Source: Tessaracoccus antarcticus
GTDB lineage: Bacteria > Actinomycetota > Actinomycetes > Propionibacteriales > Propionibacteriaceae
Direction of reading: 5' to 3'
Length of the DNA stretch: 64,000 nucleotides
Assembly (NCBI RefSeq): GCF_003688855.1
Contig: NZ_REFW01000001.1
Coordinates: 1,488,001-1,552,000 of the forward strand
In this document: positions 24,648 to 33,389 of the stretch, in pieces
How the letters are laid out: every line of letters begins with the position of its first letter
How positions within the stretch are numbered: the stretch's first letter is position 1
Program-made: the position numbers and the translations under genes
Notes under the pieces: model-generated
The model's database searches: none
Told to the model about the DNA's origin: nothing
Seen by the model: the letters and a program-made list of their open reading frames with translations, nothing else

Positions 24648-25514
24648 ATGACACATTGGACGCTCGCGGACATGCCGGACCAGACCGGGAAGCGCTGGCT
24701 CATCACCGGTGCGACCAACGGACTGGGGGAGGCGACGGCGCGGGCGGCGGCTGGCGCCGGCGCGACGCTGGTCCTGCCTGCCAGGCGCGTCGACCGCGCC
24801 GAGGAACTCAACCGCGAGTGGGGCGGCCGGCACGAGGTGGTTCACCTGGATCTGGCCTCCCTCCAGTCCGTCCGCGACGCGGCTGCCGCCATCAGCGGTG
24901 ACATCGACGTGCTCGTCAACAATGCCGGCATGGTGGCGCGCCACCGCGAGGAAACCGTCGACGGTTTCGAGAAGACGTTGGGCACCAACTTCCTGGGGCC
25001 CTTCGCCCTCACCAACCTCCTGCTGCCGCAGGTGCGGGAGCGGGTCGTCATCCTCGGCTCCGATGCACACCTGTCTGCGCACTTCGATCACGAGGACCCG
25101 CACTTCCGCAACCGCCGCTGGGGCATCTTTCCCAGCTATGGCGAGTCCAAGCTGGCGGACATGCTGTGGGGGCTGGGCCTGTCGAAGCGACTCCGCGGTC
25201 GGGGCATCGGCGTCCAGCTCGTCCATCCCGGCTGGGTGCTCAGCAATCTCCAGAGCGCCGTCGGCAATCCGAGGGTGGAGAAGGTCATCACCACCATCTC
25301 CAGGCCCATCGCGCAATCGGCGGAGAAGAGCGCCCTGTGCACGCTGTTCGCAGCGACGGCGGACCTGCCCGAGTGCTCCTACGTCGGGCCTGACGGACTG
25401 CGGGCGCTGCGGGGCTGGCCCAGCCTCATCGGCCGATCAGCCGAGGCCTCCGACATGCGGGGCGCGGACAGGCTGTGGGAGATGGGCGTCCGGGAAGCAG
25501 GCACTGACGTCTGA
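24648..25514 (+). CDS. short-chain dehydrogenase/reductase, retinol-dehydrogenase-like
   Basis: 288 residues from ATG 24648. Classical SDR: TGATNGLG (20-27), DLASLQSVRD, NNAG (91-94), active-site Y164-x3-K168 in SYGESKLADM and the HPGWV motif after it. The 'extended C-terminal' layout with YVGPDGLRALRGWP resembles the RDH/WW-oxidoreductase subgroup that acts on lipid or alcohol substrates. The frame can be read from 24483 but ATG 24648 gives the family N-terminus. Single gene between two accessory clusters. Confidence 0.82.
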   Translation: MTHWTLADMPDQTGKRWLITGATNGLGEATARAAAGAGATLVLPARRVDRAEELNREWGGRHEVVHLDLASLQSVRDAAAAISGDIDVLVNNAGMVARHREETVDGFEKTLGTNFLGPFALTNLLLPQVRERVVILGSDAHLSAHFDHEDPHFRNRRWGIFPSYGESKLADMLWGLGLSKRLRGRGIGVQLVHPGWVLSNLQSAVGNPRVEKVITTISRPIAQSAEKSALCTLFAATADLPECSYVGPDGLRALRGWPSLIGRSAEASDMRGADRLWEMGVREAGTDV

Positions 25515-25552
25515 GACACGCGGGGACATTGCCGGAGCTGAACAACAACGTT

Positions 25553-25571
25553 GTGTCGTTGACGACGACAC
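25553..25571 (+). terminator. hairpin after the SDR gene
   Basis: GTGTCGT-TGACG-ACGACAC, a perfect 7-bp stem 39 bases after the SDR stop, preceded by the palindrome ACAACGTTGT. Weak candidate for a terminator. Confidence 0.35.
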
Positions 25572-25682
25572 GATGGTGACGAGCGCGTGGCTGGACCACG
25601 AGGGCGACCGGGGAGTTTCGGCCCGGTGTGACCGCTTCTGCCGGCGTCGACGGGACTATTCTGGAGCCGGAAGGTGGACCAC

Positions 25683-25973
25683 ATGGGACAGAGGATCATG
25701 GGTGTGGTGACCGCGCACGTGGCACCGGAACGGGAAGAAGAGTTCTTGGCGGGGATCCGCGAGATCCTCGCGGGCGAGAAGCCCGACGGATTCCTGCGCT
25801 ACGAGGTGTTGCGGGGCCGCGACGGCCTCTGGCTGATCCACAGTGTGTGGCGGGACCGGGAGGCCATGTCCGCGCTCCGTGCACAAGGGAAGACGCCCGC
25901 GGCGCTCATGCTGCTGGACCGGGTGGGCGCCACCCACTCCCACGACCTGTTCACCATCGAGGTCAGCACGTGA
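25683..25973 (+). CDS. antibiotic-biosynthesis-monooxygenase (ABM) fold protein
   Basis: 96 residues from ATG 25683; GGAAGG lies nine bases upstream and TATTCT (25657-25662) is a fitting -10. A single dimeric alpha+beta barrel unit: VVTAHVAPEREEEFLAGIREIL, LRYEVLRGRDGLWLIHSVWRDREAM, SHDLFTIEV. Such proteins are small monooxygenases, haem-degrading enzymes or isomerases; residues deciding which are not evident. Overlaps the following acetyltransferase start (GTGA), so the two form an operon. Confidence 0.75.
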   Translation: MGQRIMGVVTAHVAPEREEEFLAGIREILAGEKPDGFLRYEVLRGRDGLWLIHSVWRDREAMSALRAQGKTPAALMLLDRVGATHSHDLFTIEVST

Positions 25974-26431
25974 ACGCCTCCAAGCCCGTCATCGTTGCCC
26001 GGCGTTGGTCGGAAATGTCCCGCGACGAGGTCTTCGAGATGATGTTGCTGCGCACGGAGGTGTTCTTCGTTGAGCAAAGGATCGACGAGCAGGACTTCGA
26101 TGCTGCGGACAGGGACGATCGGACACTGCATCTGTGGATCGCCGATGACGACGGCATCGCGGCCTACCTGCGGGTTGCCGCGTTGGGCGTTCCGGAATTC
26201 GGTGCGGACAGGACGTTTGGGCGGGTGGCAGTGCGTATCAACAGGCGAGGTGGTGGCCTTGCGAGGCGCCTTGTCCGGGAGGTGGTGGAGCGTTGCGGCC
26301 ATGCCCCTCTCACCATCCATGCCCAAACCTATGTGGTGCGCCTCTACGAGGACTTCGGGTTCACCGTTGTGGGGGAGCCGTTCGTGGAGGCGGGTCTGCC
26401 GCATCGCACCATGGTGCGCCCCGCGCGCTGA
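25970..26431 (+). CDS. ElaA-like GNAT acetyltransferase
   Basis: 153 residues from GTG 25970. The N-terminus EMMLLRTEVFFVEQRIDEQDFDAADRDDRTLHLW is the ElaA signature (R-x-x-V-F-V-V-E-Q...D-x-x-D); the acetyl-CoA motif is FGRVAVRINRRGGGLARRLVREVVE and the end FVEAGLPHRTMVR matches the family's closing 'F.E.GIPH..M'. Substrate unknown. Cotranslated with the ABM protein; ends in a hairpin shared with the convergent methyltransferase gene. Confidence 0.85.
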   Translation: MNASKPVIVARRWSEMSRDEVFEMMLLRTEVFFVEQRIDEQDFDAADRDDRTLHLWIADDDGIAAYLRVAALGVPEFGADRTFGRVAVRINRRGGGLARRLVREVVERCGHAPLTIHAQTYVVRLYEDFGFTVVGEPFVEAGLPHRTMVRPAR

Positions 26432-26445
26432 CGGCGAAGCGTCAG
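26428..26445. terminator. short hairpin between convergent genes
   Basis: CTGACG-GCGAAG-CGTCAG. Both genes' stop codons (TGA at 26429-26431 on plus, 26442-26444 on minus) lie inside the stem, so one element may end both transcripts. Confidence 0.4.
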
Positions 26446-26897
26446 AGCCAGCGCGGGACGGCGTCCCGGTACCGCGCGAACTCGCTGCCGAACGCGGACG
26501 CCAGTGCGGCCTCCTCGGCCGGCACCTGGAACGTGGACAGTGCAGCCCAGACCGCGACGACGGGAAGCAGTGCGGCCGCACGGCCCCGCCACAGGGCGAC
26601 GCTGACCAGTCCGCCGAGCAGCGCTGTGTACATGGGGTTCCGCGAGACCGAGTGGGCTCCCACCGTGACCAGCGACGTCACCTCGGTGATGCGGTGCGGG
26701 TCGATGGTGGTGGCCTCCCGTTGGAAACCCCGCACGCCCCAGGCCCCGAACGCGGCAGCCGCCACGAGGACCAGCAGCGACAGGGCGCGCGCCCACGTGG
26801 CAGGACGACGCCGCCGAAGGGTCAACTGGGCGAGGAGACCGCCGATGGCCCACACGACGGGCGGCACTTTTGCATCAAGATCCGGGAGCTGGGACAT
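26442..26897 (-). CDS. isoprenylcysteine carboxyl methyltransferase-family (PEMT/ICMT) membrane protein
   Basis: 151 residues from ATG 26897, seven bases after TAGCGT (26905-26910). Four predicted helices and the family core VGAHSVSRNPMYTALLGGL with the closing EEAALASAFGSEFARYRDAVPRWL, which supplies the SAM-binding and catalytic region (RNPMY...EE...Y...V.R). Bacterial homologues methylate small or lipid substrates; the real acceptor is unknown. Its start lies 26 bases beyond the end of the antiporter gene on the same strand, with its own promoter inside that gene's end. Confidence 0.82.
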   Translation of the reverse strand: MSQLPDLDAKVPPVVWAIGGLLAQLTLRRRRPATWARALSLLVLVAAAAFGAWGVRGFQREATTIDPHRITEVTSLVTVGAHSVSRNPMYTALLGGLVSVALWRGRAAALLPVVAVWAALSTFQVPAEEAALASAFGSEFARYRDAVPRWL

Positions 26898-26922
26898 GTT
26901 GCCCACGCTAGCCCGATGAGGC

Positions 26923-28839
26923 TCACACGGCGACTGATTCGGGGGGCACCAGCGCGATGACGGACACGCCGTGCTGGGGCACCCTGATCCGATCGGTGAC
27001 CACATTGACCTCGCCGCCGTCGAGGACGAAGAGCAGCACCGTCTCCTGACCCCAGGTGCGGCGGAAGTCGTCAAGGGTGAACCTGGGGGTCAGTTTCGTG
27101 TGCTTGACCTGGTGGCCGGCGGCCACGAGTTCCTTCAGCTGCGTATTGGTGCGGGGCGGCTCGAAGCAGGCGCGCGCCGTGAGGTGCGGTGCGGCTTCCG
27201 TGCGGAGCGACGCCGTGCCGCCGGGGTTGTCGTCGCGCGGCAGCTGGAACACGTTGGCCCGTCCCAGCACCTGGGAGAATTCCCTGGCGGCCGTGAAGTT
27301 CACCTCGTCCTCGGACGTGGCAGCGATGAGGGTCCTGGTGCCGGCCAGGTCCAGGTCCTTCACGGCGAATTCGCTGAGAATGTTGGCCAGGACAGCGTCC
27401 ACCCCGACGCGACGCGCCTGGGCTGTCTTCTCGTATTCGCTGGTCACCACGGTGACGGGGACACCTGCACCCTTGAGGGCCAGCGCCACCTCGAGTACCC
27501 ACTTCTGGCCCCCGACGAACAACACACCCTGCGGCGATGTCGTGGCCAGGCCCAGACGCTCCGCCAGCCTCCCCACTCCCAGCCCGTAGAGCGCGACGGT
27601 GCAGACGATGACGAGGAACACGAGCGGCACCAGCTCGGTGGCCTGACCCGCCAACTGGAAAAGGTTGTCCGCCCTGCCGGACAGGGCGTCGGCCTCGTCA
27701 CCCGTGGCAAGGATTGCGGCCTCGCGGGCCTTGTCGGCGGCGCTGGTGAACTCCAGCCCGAAGATACTGGTGACGGCCGCGGCCACGATACCGCGGGGCG
27801 CCATGAAGGCCAGGAGGTGGCGTTCCTCCTTGGAGACCTTGGTGCCGATGAGCCCCAGGAGGACGCCGGCGGGGCGCACCACCACCACGAGGATCAGGAC
27901 GAACAACAGCCCCGTGGGTGCCACAGCCACCACGTCGGCCGGTGCAACACGGCCCGCCAGGATGACGAACAGGACGCCCACGAACAGCACCTGGAGGTGC
28001 TCGGAGAACTCCTCCACGGGGCGCAGGTGAAGGTCCTTCCTGTTCCCGAGATAGATCCCGAGGACCGTCACAGTGAGCAGCCCGCTCTCGGACTGAATGG
28101 CGTTGGAGACGACCAGCGCTGCCACGGCGGTGCCCACGAAGGAGACACCGAGGAGGAAGTCGGGAATCTTGTTGTGCTTGACCACCAGTTCCAGGCCCAC
28201 CCCCAGGCCGAGTCCCAGGACGGCCGCCACCAGGATGGTGAGGCCGAGCGTGCCCAGCAGCGTGGTGAGCCTGTCGCCGCCCCTGCCCAGTAGTACGCCC
28301 TGGAACACGAGCACCGCCAGCACGGCGCCGATGGGGTCCACCACGATCCCCTCCCACGTGAGCAGGGAGGCCACGCGCCGGGTGGGTCTCAGTGTGCGCA
28401 GGATGGGGCCGATGACGGTGGGACCCGTGACCACGAGGATGGCACCCACCAGCAGGGCGATCTCCCACTCGAACCCGACCAGCCACGCAGCGACGGTGAT
28501 GAGGGCCCAGGTGATGGCAACGGTCACGGTGCAGAGACGGAAGACGGGACGCCCCAGATCCCGCACATCCCGGAAACGCAGTGTGAGCGCCCCCTCGAAC
28601 AGGATGACGCCGACGGCCAGCGTCACCCCGCTGAAGAGAACCTCGCGGCCCAGCACGTCGTCGGGGTTGGCGAGCTGCCCCATCCCGAAACCGATGACCA
28701 GCAGCAGCAGGATGGAGGGCACCTTCACCCTCCACGCCAGCCATTGCGCAAAGATGGCCACCACTGCCACCAGGGCGAGGTATCCCGTCGGATCAAGGTT
28801 GGCGAAGGCCTCGGTTATTCTCTCCCAGATCTGTTGCAC
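26923..28839 (-). CDS. CPA1-type cation/proton antiporter with C-terminal nucleotide-binding-like domain
   Basis: 638 residues from GTG 28839 (longer frame to 28917 possible). About twelve transmembrane helices (1-405) with the NhaP-type segments GVTLAVGVILFEGALTL, LLVGAILVVTGPTVIGPIL and LLTWEGIVVDPIGAVLAVL; the D in DPIGA is the ion-coupling residue. The C-terminal 190 residues begin GVLFVGGQKWVLEVALALKGAG and form a TrkA-N/Rossmann-like cytoplasmic domain with TRTLIAATSEDEVNFTAA, followed by a helical tail. This NhaP2-like arrangement allows gating by a nucleotide. It exchanges Na+ or K+ for H+; ion preference cannot be read. Confidence 0.88.
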   Translation of the reverse strand: MQQIWERITEAFANLDPTGYLALVAVVAIFAQWLAWRVKVPSILLLLVIGFGMGQLANPDDVLGREVLFSGVTLAVGVILFEGALTLRFRDVRDLGRPVFRLCTVTVAITWALITVAAWLVGFEWEIALLVGAILVVTGPTVIGPILRTLRPTRRVASLLTWEGIVVDPIGAVLAVLVFQGVLLGRGGDRLTTLLGTLGLTILVAAVLGLGLGVGLELVVKHNKIPDFLLGVSFVGTAVAALVVSNAIQSESGLLTVTVLGIYLGNRKDLHLRPVEEFSEHLQVLFVGVLFVILAGRVAPADVVAVAPTGLLFVLILVVVVRPAGVLLGLIGTKVSKEERHLLAFMAPRGIVAAAVTSIFGLEFTSAADKAREAAILATGDEADALSGRADNLFQLAGQATELVPLVFLVIVCTVALYGLGVGRLAERLGLATTSPQGVLFVGGQKWVLEVALALKGAGVPVTVVTSEYEKTAQARRVGVDAVLANILSEFAVKDLDLAGTRTLIAATSEDEVNFTAAREFSQVLGRANVFQLPRDDNPGGTASLRTEAAPHLTARACFEPPRTNTQLKELVAAGHQVKHTKLTPRFTLDDFRRTWGQETVLLFVLDGGEVNVVTDRIRVPQHGVSVIALVPPESVAV

Positions 28840-28934
28840 CGGTTCAGCCTTGCAGCCCTGCGGTGCAGAGTCCGACGACAACACCCAACCCGGGGCTCTT
28901 CCGCTCGGCAACCCCAAGGATGTTGAATGACGCC

Positions 28935-29225
28935 ATGGAGTTCGAGTTCGAGGGCGAGGTCATCGAGTGGCGGGGGCCAGCGCCCTTCCTGTTCGTCCGC
29001 CTTCCGGATGACGTGTCTGAGGTGATCCTCGAATCGGCTGCGCTCCTCACGTACGGCTGGGGCTGCATCCCTGCACGGGCGGTGATCGGCTCCACCGCGT
29101 TCACGACGTCCCTGTTCCCACGCGAGGAGGGGTACCTCCTCCCCCTCAAGGTGGTGGTTCAACGCGCAGAGGGGGTCGGGCTCGGGGACGTGGTCACAGG
29201 GAGGCTCATGCTCACCCCGCGTTGA
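28935..29225 (+). CDS. DUF1905 domain protein
   Basis: 96 residues from ATG 28935; ATG 28920 is in frame. Begins MEFEFEGEVIEWRGPAPFLFVRLP, the usual DUF1905 opening, and contains GWGCIPARAVIGSTAFTTSLFPREEGYLLPLKVVVQRAEG-VGLGD, the conserved 'GWG.I.V...IG...W.TSLFP..G.Y.LP.K..VRK...L..GD' pattern; the normally charged tail is short. A small beta-barrel of unknown function. Divergent from the antiporter gene. Confidence 0.88.
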   Translation: MEFEFEGEVIEWRGPAPFLFVRLPDDVSEVILESAALLTYGWGCIPARAVIGSTAFTTSLFPREEGYLLPLKVVVQRAEGVGLGDVVTGRLMLTPR

Positions 29226-29282
29226 GGGTGAGCGTCTGGTTGAACGGAAACAATTCGACCCTCCTGGTGACATGCTGTGGGC

Positions 29283-30134
29283 ATGACAGACAGCGACACC
29301 CATGAGCAGCCACTTCCGGGCGGCGACGTGACTGACGGCATCGTCCGTGTGGGAGACACCGTGCGTCGTCCTGTTGGCGAGCACTCCGGGCTCGTGCATC
29401 GGGCGTTGGAACACTTGGAGGCCGCCGGATTCGACGGCGCCCCCCGGTTCCTCGGAACCGACGACCAAGGGCGCGAGGTGCTGTCGTTCATCGATGGTGA
29501 CGTGGCGGGACGGCCCTGGCCGGCCTGGGTGGCGGACCCCGCGCGGGGGGCCTCCGTGGCACGGCTGCTCCGTCGACTGGATGACTCCCTCGTCCTGTTG
29601 GGTCTCCCGGAACACAGCGCTGTGCGGTCCTGGCCATCCGGGGCACCCGAGCCGGTGGGGCCGACGGCCACCTTCCTCGGACATCGCGACGTGACCCCGG
29701 AGAACACTGTCTTCCGCGACGGCGAGGCCGTGGCGCTCATCGACTTCGATCTGCTCCGCCCGTCATCGAGGGTCGACGAAGTGGCGAACCTGCTGTTGTG
29801 GTGGGCCGGTTGGATGGCTCCCGAGGACAGGGATCCGGTGTTCGACGGCGTCGACCCCGGCGAACGTGGCCGACTGCTCGTCGACGCCTACGGGCTCTCC
29901 GACGAAGACGTCGACTGGGTGGTGCCGGTGTCCGTCTCAGCGGCGCAGCAGTCGTGGCACACCATGTCGCACCGGGCCGAGGAGTTGGGCGGTGGCTGGC
30001 GCCGCATGTGGGATGCGGGCGTGGGCGATCAGATCCGGCGACGTGAGCACTGGCTGGTGGCGGAGCAGAAGTCGCTCCGCCGTGCGCTCCGGGAGTCACT
30101 GGTTGACGAGTCCGAAGAGAAATCCTCATCCTGA
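29283..30134 (+). CDS. aminoglycoside-phosphotransferase-fold kinase
   Basis: 283 residues from ATG 29283, six bases after CATGCT. APH/choline-kinase fold: catalytic loop GHRDVTPENTVF (Brenner motif H-x-D-x-x-x-x-N) near 133-144 and metal-binding IDFDLL near 152-157; an N-terminal lobe with LSFIDGDVAGRPWP. Substrates of this superfamily include aminoglycosides, macrolides, choline and sugars; resistance should not be assumed from the fold. The C-terminus is Ser/Glu-rich. Confidence 0.8.
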   Translation: MTDSDTHEQPLPGGDVTDGIVRVGDTVRRPVGEHSGLVHRALEHLEAAGFDGAPRFLGTDDQGREVLSFIDGDVAGRPWPAWVADPARGASVARLLRRLDDSLVLLGLPEHSAVRSWPSGAPEPVGPTATFLGHRDVTPENTVFRDGEAVALIDFDLLRPSSRVDEVANLLLWWAGWMAPEDRDPVFDGVDPGERGRLLVDAYGLSDEDVDWVVPVSVSAAQQSWHTMSHRAEELGGGWRRMWDAGVGDQIRRREHWLVAEQKSLRRALRESLVDESEEKSSS

Positions 30135-30207
30135 CCACGGCTTGTGGGGGGCATCCGGCACCCGCGACCGTGGCCGGTCCTCCGGCGCGGTGCAGCACAA
30201 TGGTGGC

Positions 30208-30768
30208 ATGACCACCCTCGCACGCCTTCTCCTGAGTTCCCTCGCGGGGATGCTGTCCCTGCTGATGTGGACCTCCGTGGCAGCGGCGTGCAGTTGCGCG
30301 GAGTTGAGTACGGCGGAGCACGCCGCCGACGCCGACGTGGTGGCGCGCGTCATCGTCGAGCGCGTCAACATTCCGGAGACCGGCGCCACTGACGGTCAAC
30401 TGGCTGCGTACACCATGCGCCCCACCCACGTCTGGCAGGGAGATGTGATCTCGCAGTTCAAGGTCACGTCCGACCCGAACGGTGCAGCGTGCGGACTGGA
30501 GGGCATCACGCAGGGGCAGGACCTGGTGGTGTTCGCCAACAAGGTGGATGACGGCTGGACAGCCAACCTGTGTGGCGGGACGGCACCCGCAACCAAGGCC
30601 CTCGTGGCGGAACTGCTGGAGGTTGTGGGTCCGGGCGTCGCGGTGGACGCGGACCCCGAGGACCGGCCGGGGGACTGGCTGTGGCCCCTGGTCTCCGCTG
30701 GTGCTGCTGTGTTGCTGTTGGGCGGGGTCCTGACCATCTGGTGGATCAGGCCCCGGCGGGGCATCTGA
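30208..30768 (+). CDS. secreted TIMP/netrin-like (NTR) domain protein with C-terminal anchor
   Basis: 186 residues from ATG 30208, with CACAAT six bases upstream. Signal peptide ends at VAAA, so the mature chain starts C-S-C-A-E (C28, C30), exactly the N-terminal C-x-C of tissue inhibitors of metalloproteinases. Two more cysteines (GAACGLEG, TANLCGGT) could give the two NTR disulfides. The body has the OB-like strand pattern ARVIVERVNI, VWQGDVISQFKV, QDLVVFANK. A transmembrane helix (about 158-180) and RPRRG tail follow. In bacteria TIMP-like proteins are mostly uncharacterised; protease inhibition is only a family-based guess. A strong hairpin covers the stop. Confidence 0.75.
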   Translation: MTTLARLLLSSLAGMLSLLMWTSVAAACSCAELSTAEHAADADVVARVIVERVNIPETGATDGQLAAYTMRPTHVWQGDVISQFKVTSDPNGAACGLEGITQGQDLVVFANKVDDGWTANLCGGTAPATKALVAELLEVVGPGVAVDADPEDRPGDWLWPLVSAGAAVLLLGGVLTIWWIRPRRGI

Positions 30769-30786
30769 GGACACGCCCCGCCGGGG
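30751..30786. terminator. bidirectional terminator hairpin, 12-bp perfect stem
   Basis: CCCCGGCGGGGC and GCCCCGCCGGGG pair perfectly around a 12-base loop that holds the TGA stop of the TIMP-like gene. It lies between that gene and the convergent helicase gene (ending 30814), serving both. Confidence 0.75.
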
Positions 30787-30813
30787 TCAGCTCCGGGGCG
30801 CGCGGTCCACGTG

Positions 30814-33339
30814 TCAGTCGTGGCGCGCGAAGCTCAGCGTCTGCATCACCAATTCGCCCGCCTCGTCGGAGGCCGTGAGGTCGACGGTGGCGTGAATGGC
30901 CCAGTCACGGTTGCCGGCGGGATCATCGATCACCTGGCGCACCAGCCACTTCGTGCCGCCCTGCTGAGACTCGACGTCGAAGAACGACGGACCCCGGGAA
31001 TCCGAGCCCGTCCGCATGTCGTCGTGCTCATCCCAGTAGTCGCCCAGTGCGTCGTCCCAGCGCTGCCGGGTCATGGCGGAGCCTGAGTCGAGTACCGCCA
31101 GGGCGTCGATGTCGTCGCGCGAAGCCAGGTCGACCCGACGCCACAGCGCGTTGCGCACCATGACGCGGAAGGCGCGCTGGTTGCCCGTGACGGGGCGGGC
31201 CGGCGGGGGGATCTCGTCGTGGTCCACAACGATGTCGGCCCCCATGGCACTGAGTGCTGCCCACTCGTCGAGCAGGGAGGAGTCGACCAGGCGAGTGACC
31301 TCGCCGAGCCAGGCGATGAGGTCCCCGAGTTCCTCGGTCCGGAAGCCCTCCGGGACCGTCTGCCGCAGCGCGCGGTAGGCGTCGGAGAGGTAGCGCAGCA
31401 GGAGACCCTCACTGCGTTGGATCTTCAGGTGCGCCACGTACTCACCGAAGGTCATGGCGGAGGTGAACATGTCACGGACAACGGACTTCGGGGAGACAGG
31501 GGTCTCCAGCAACCACGGCGCCTGCGCCGCCATTTCGATGTGCGCATTGGTGAGCTTCTCCTCCAGAGGCTTCTCCCAGGTCACGTCGTCGAGGATCTGC
31601 ATCCGCTCCTCGTACTCGTAGCCGTCGGCCTTGAGCTCCTGGACCGTCTCTCCGCGGGCCCTGAACTGCTGCGCCATGAGGATGGTGCGGGGGTCCTCGA
31701 TGGTGCCCTCGATGACGCTGACGACGTCCAGGGCGTAGTCCGGGGACTCCTCGTCGAGGGTCTCGATGACCGCCAGGGCGAAGGCCGACAGGGGCTGGTT
31801 GAGGGCGAAGTCGCGCTGCAGGTCCACGTCCATGGCGTAGCGGCGACCGGTGGGGGTGGGCTGCGGCAGCCGGGTCACGACGCCGGAGCGGATGAGCGAG
31901 CGACCCAGGGCGGAGGCGCGGGTGAGGAGTTGGCGGCGTGCGCGACCGGGCTCGACGCAGCTGTCGACCAGACGGACGAGCGCGGCCGCGACGTCACCGT
32001 CGCGCTGGAGGAGGTTCAGGAGCATGGCGTGGGTGACGCGCATCCGGCCCTGCAGTTCCTCGGGCTGGCTGTCGATGAGCTTGAGGAACGTGGCCTCTGC
32101 GTAGTTGACGAAACCCTCGGGTGGCTTTTTGCGGCGGACGGACTTCAGCTTCTTCTCGTCGCCTGCGTGTTTGGCGAGGATCTTGGCGTTCTCCACGTCG
32201 TGGTCGGCGGCCTGCGCGACGACGTAGCCGATGGTGTCGAAGCCGGCCCGGCCGGCCCTGCCCGCGATCTGGTGGAACTCGCGGCTCCGGAGGTGTCGCT
32301 GGCGGCGGCCGTCGAACTTGGTGAGGGAGCTGAACAACACGGTCCGGATGGGGACGTTGATGCCTACTCCCAGGGTGTCGGTGCCGCAGATCACCGTGAG
32401 CAGGCCACGTTGAGCCAATTGCTCCACGAGGCGGCGGTAGCGGGGCAGCATCCCGGCGTGGTGGACGGCGATGCCGGAGCGCAGCAGCTTCACGAGTGTT
32501 GTGCCGAAGCCACTGGAGAACTTGAAGCCGGCCAGTGCCTCCTTGAGGTCCTCCGGGACGGCCTTGCTGGCACGTTTCACCACGCCCTGGCTCAGCAACG
32601 CCTGTGCCCGCTCGACGGCGGCCGCCTGCGTGGAGTGGACGATGTAGACGGGCGCCTGCTGGTTCTCCACGAGCGTGGCAATGGTGTCGTGGATGGGGTC
32701 GAGCGACCAGCGGTAGACCAGCGGGACTGGACGCTCAGCCCCACCGATGATCGACGTCGGACGACTCGTGCGCTTCTCGAGGTCGCCCGCGAGCTTGGTC
32801 ACGTCGCCGAGCGTCGCGGACATGATGATGAACTGCGCCTGCGGAAGCTCCACGAGCGGTACCTGCCAGGCCCACCCGCGGTCGCGGTCGGCGATGAAGT
32901 GGAACTCGTCCATCACCACCTGGTCGACGTCGGCGTCGGCGCCCTCGCGCAGGGCGATGTTGGCCAGTATCTCCGCGGTGCAGCAGATGATGGGTGCGTC
33001 GGGGTTGACGGAGGCGTCACCGGTGACCATGCCCACCTGGTCGGCCCCGAACACTCCGCACAGGGCGAAGAACTTCTCGCTGACGAGGGCCTTGATGGGG
33101 GCCGTGTAGTAGGTGCGCCCCCGCTGGGCCAGCGTCACGAAGTGGGCGCCCAGTGCGATGAGTGACTTCCCGGAGCCGGTGGGGGTTGTGACGATGACGT
33201 TTGCGCCCGTCAGGATCTCCAGAAGCGCCTCGTCCTGGTGCGGGTAGAGCGGCAGCCCGTCGGCCTCAGCCCATGCCACGAAGCCCTCGTAGAGGGAGTC
33301 GGAATCCTTGGGGCCATTGAGTACTTCGGTGAGCGTCAT
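30814..33339 (-). CDS. SKI2-like DEAD/DEAH-box helicase with DUF3516
   Basis: 841 residues. Superfamily 2 helicase: motif I TPTGSGKS (53-60), Ia TAPIKALVSEKF, motif II DEFH (144-147), motif III MSATLGD, and in the second RecA domain GIAVHHAGMLPRYRR, GTDTLGVGINVPIRTVLF and motif VI FHQIAGRAGRAGFDT. The C-terminal 430 residues are the actinobacterial DUF3516 region (winged helix and helical bundle), with MRVTHAMLLNLLQRDGDV and PSFFDVESQQGGTKWLVRQ. Related to RNA helicases of the Ski2/Mtr4 group; probably works on RNA, but that is inference. Shares a terminator with the TIMP-like gene. Confidence 0.92.
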   Translation of the reverse strand: MTLTEVLNGPKDSDSLYEGFVAWAEADGLPLYPHQDEALLEILTGANVIVTTPTGSGKSLIALGAHFVTLAQRGRTYYTAPIKALVSEKFFALCGVFGADQVGMVTGDASVNPDAPIICCTAEILANIALREGADADVDQVVMDEFHFIADRDRGWAWQVPLVELPQAQFIIMSATLGDVTKLAGDLEKRTSRPTSIIGGAERPVPLVYRWSLDPIHDTIATLVENQQAPVYIVHSTQAAAVERAQALLSQGVVKRASKAVPEDLKEALAGFKFSSGFGTTLVKLLRSGIAVHHAGMLPRYRRLVEQLAQRGLLTVICGTDTLGVGINVPIRTVLFSSLTKFDGRRQRHLRSREFHQIAGRAGRAGFDTIGYVVAQAADHDVENAKILAKHAGDEKKLKSVRRKKPPEGFVNYAEATFLKLIDSQPEELQGRMRVTHAMLLNLLQRDGDVAAALVRLVDSCVEPGRARRQLLTRASALGRSLIRSGVVTRLPQPTPTGRRYAMDVDLQRDFALNQPLSAFALAVIETLDEESPDYALDVVSVIEGTIEDPRTILMAQQFRARGETVQELKADGYEYEERMQILDDVTWEKPLEEKLTNAHIEMAAQAPWLLETPVSPKSVVRDMFTSAMTFGEYVAHLKIQRSEGLLLRYLSDAYRALRQTVPEGFRTEELGDLIAWLGEVTRLVDSSLLDEWAALSAMGADIVVDHDEIPPPARPVTGNQRAFRVMVRNALWRRVDLASRDDIDALAVLDSGSAMTRQRWDDALGDYWDEHDDMRTGSDSRGPSFFDVESQQGGTKWLVRQVIDDPAGNRDWAIHATVDLTASDEAGELVMQTLSFARHD

Positions 33340-33389
33340 CGCTCACCATGGTGTCATGGTCGAGGAGTTGCCTGCCATGGAGCGGAGAA

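Noticed and set aside
26971-28293. A 440-codon plus-strand frame opposite the antiporter
   Set aside because: Hydrophilic His/Gln/Glu-rich shadow of membrane-protein codons.
29283-30134. Antibiotic-resistance aminoglycoside phosphotransferase
   Set aside because: The fold is right but the substrate cannot be inferred; most such chromosomal kinases are not resistance enzymes.
31219-33165. A 648-codon plus-strand frame opposite the helicase
   Set aside because: Shadow of the helicase gene; the opposite strand has all helicase motifs.
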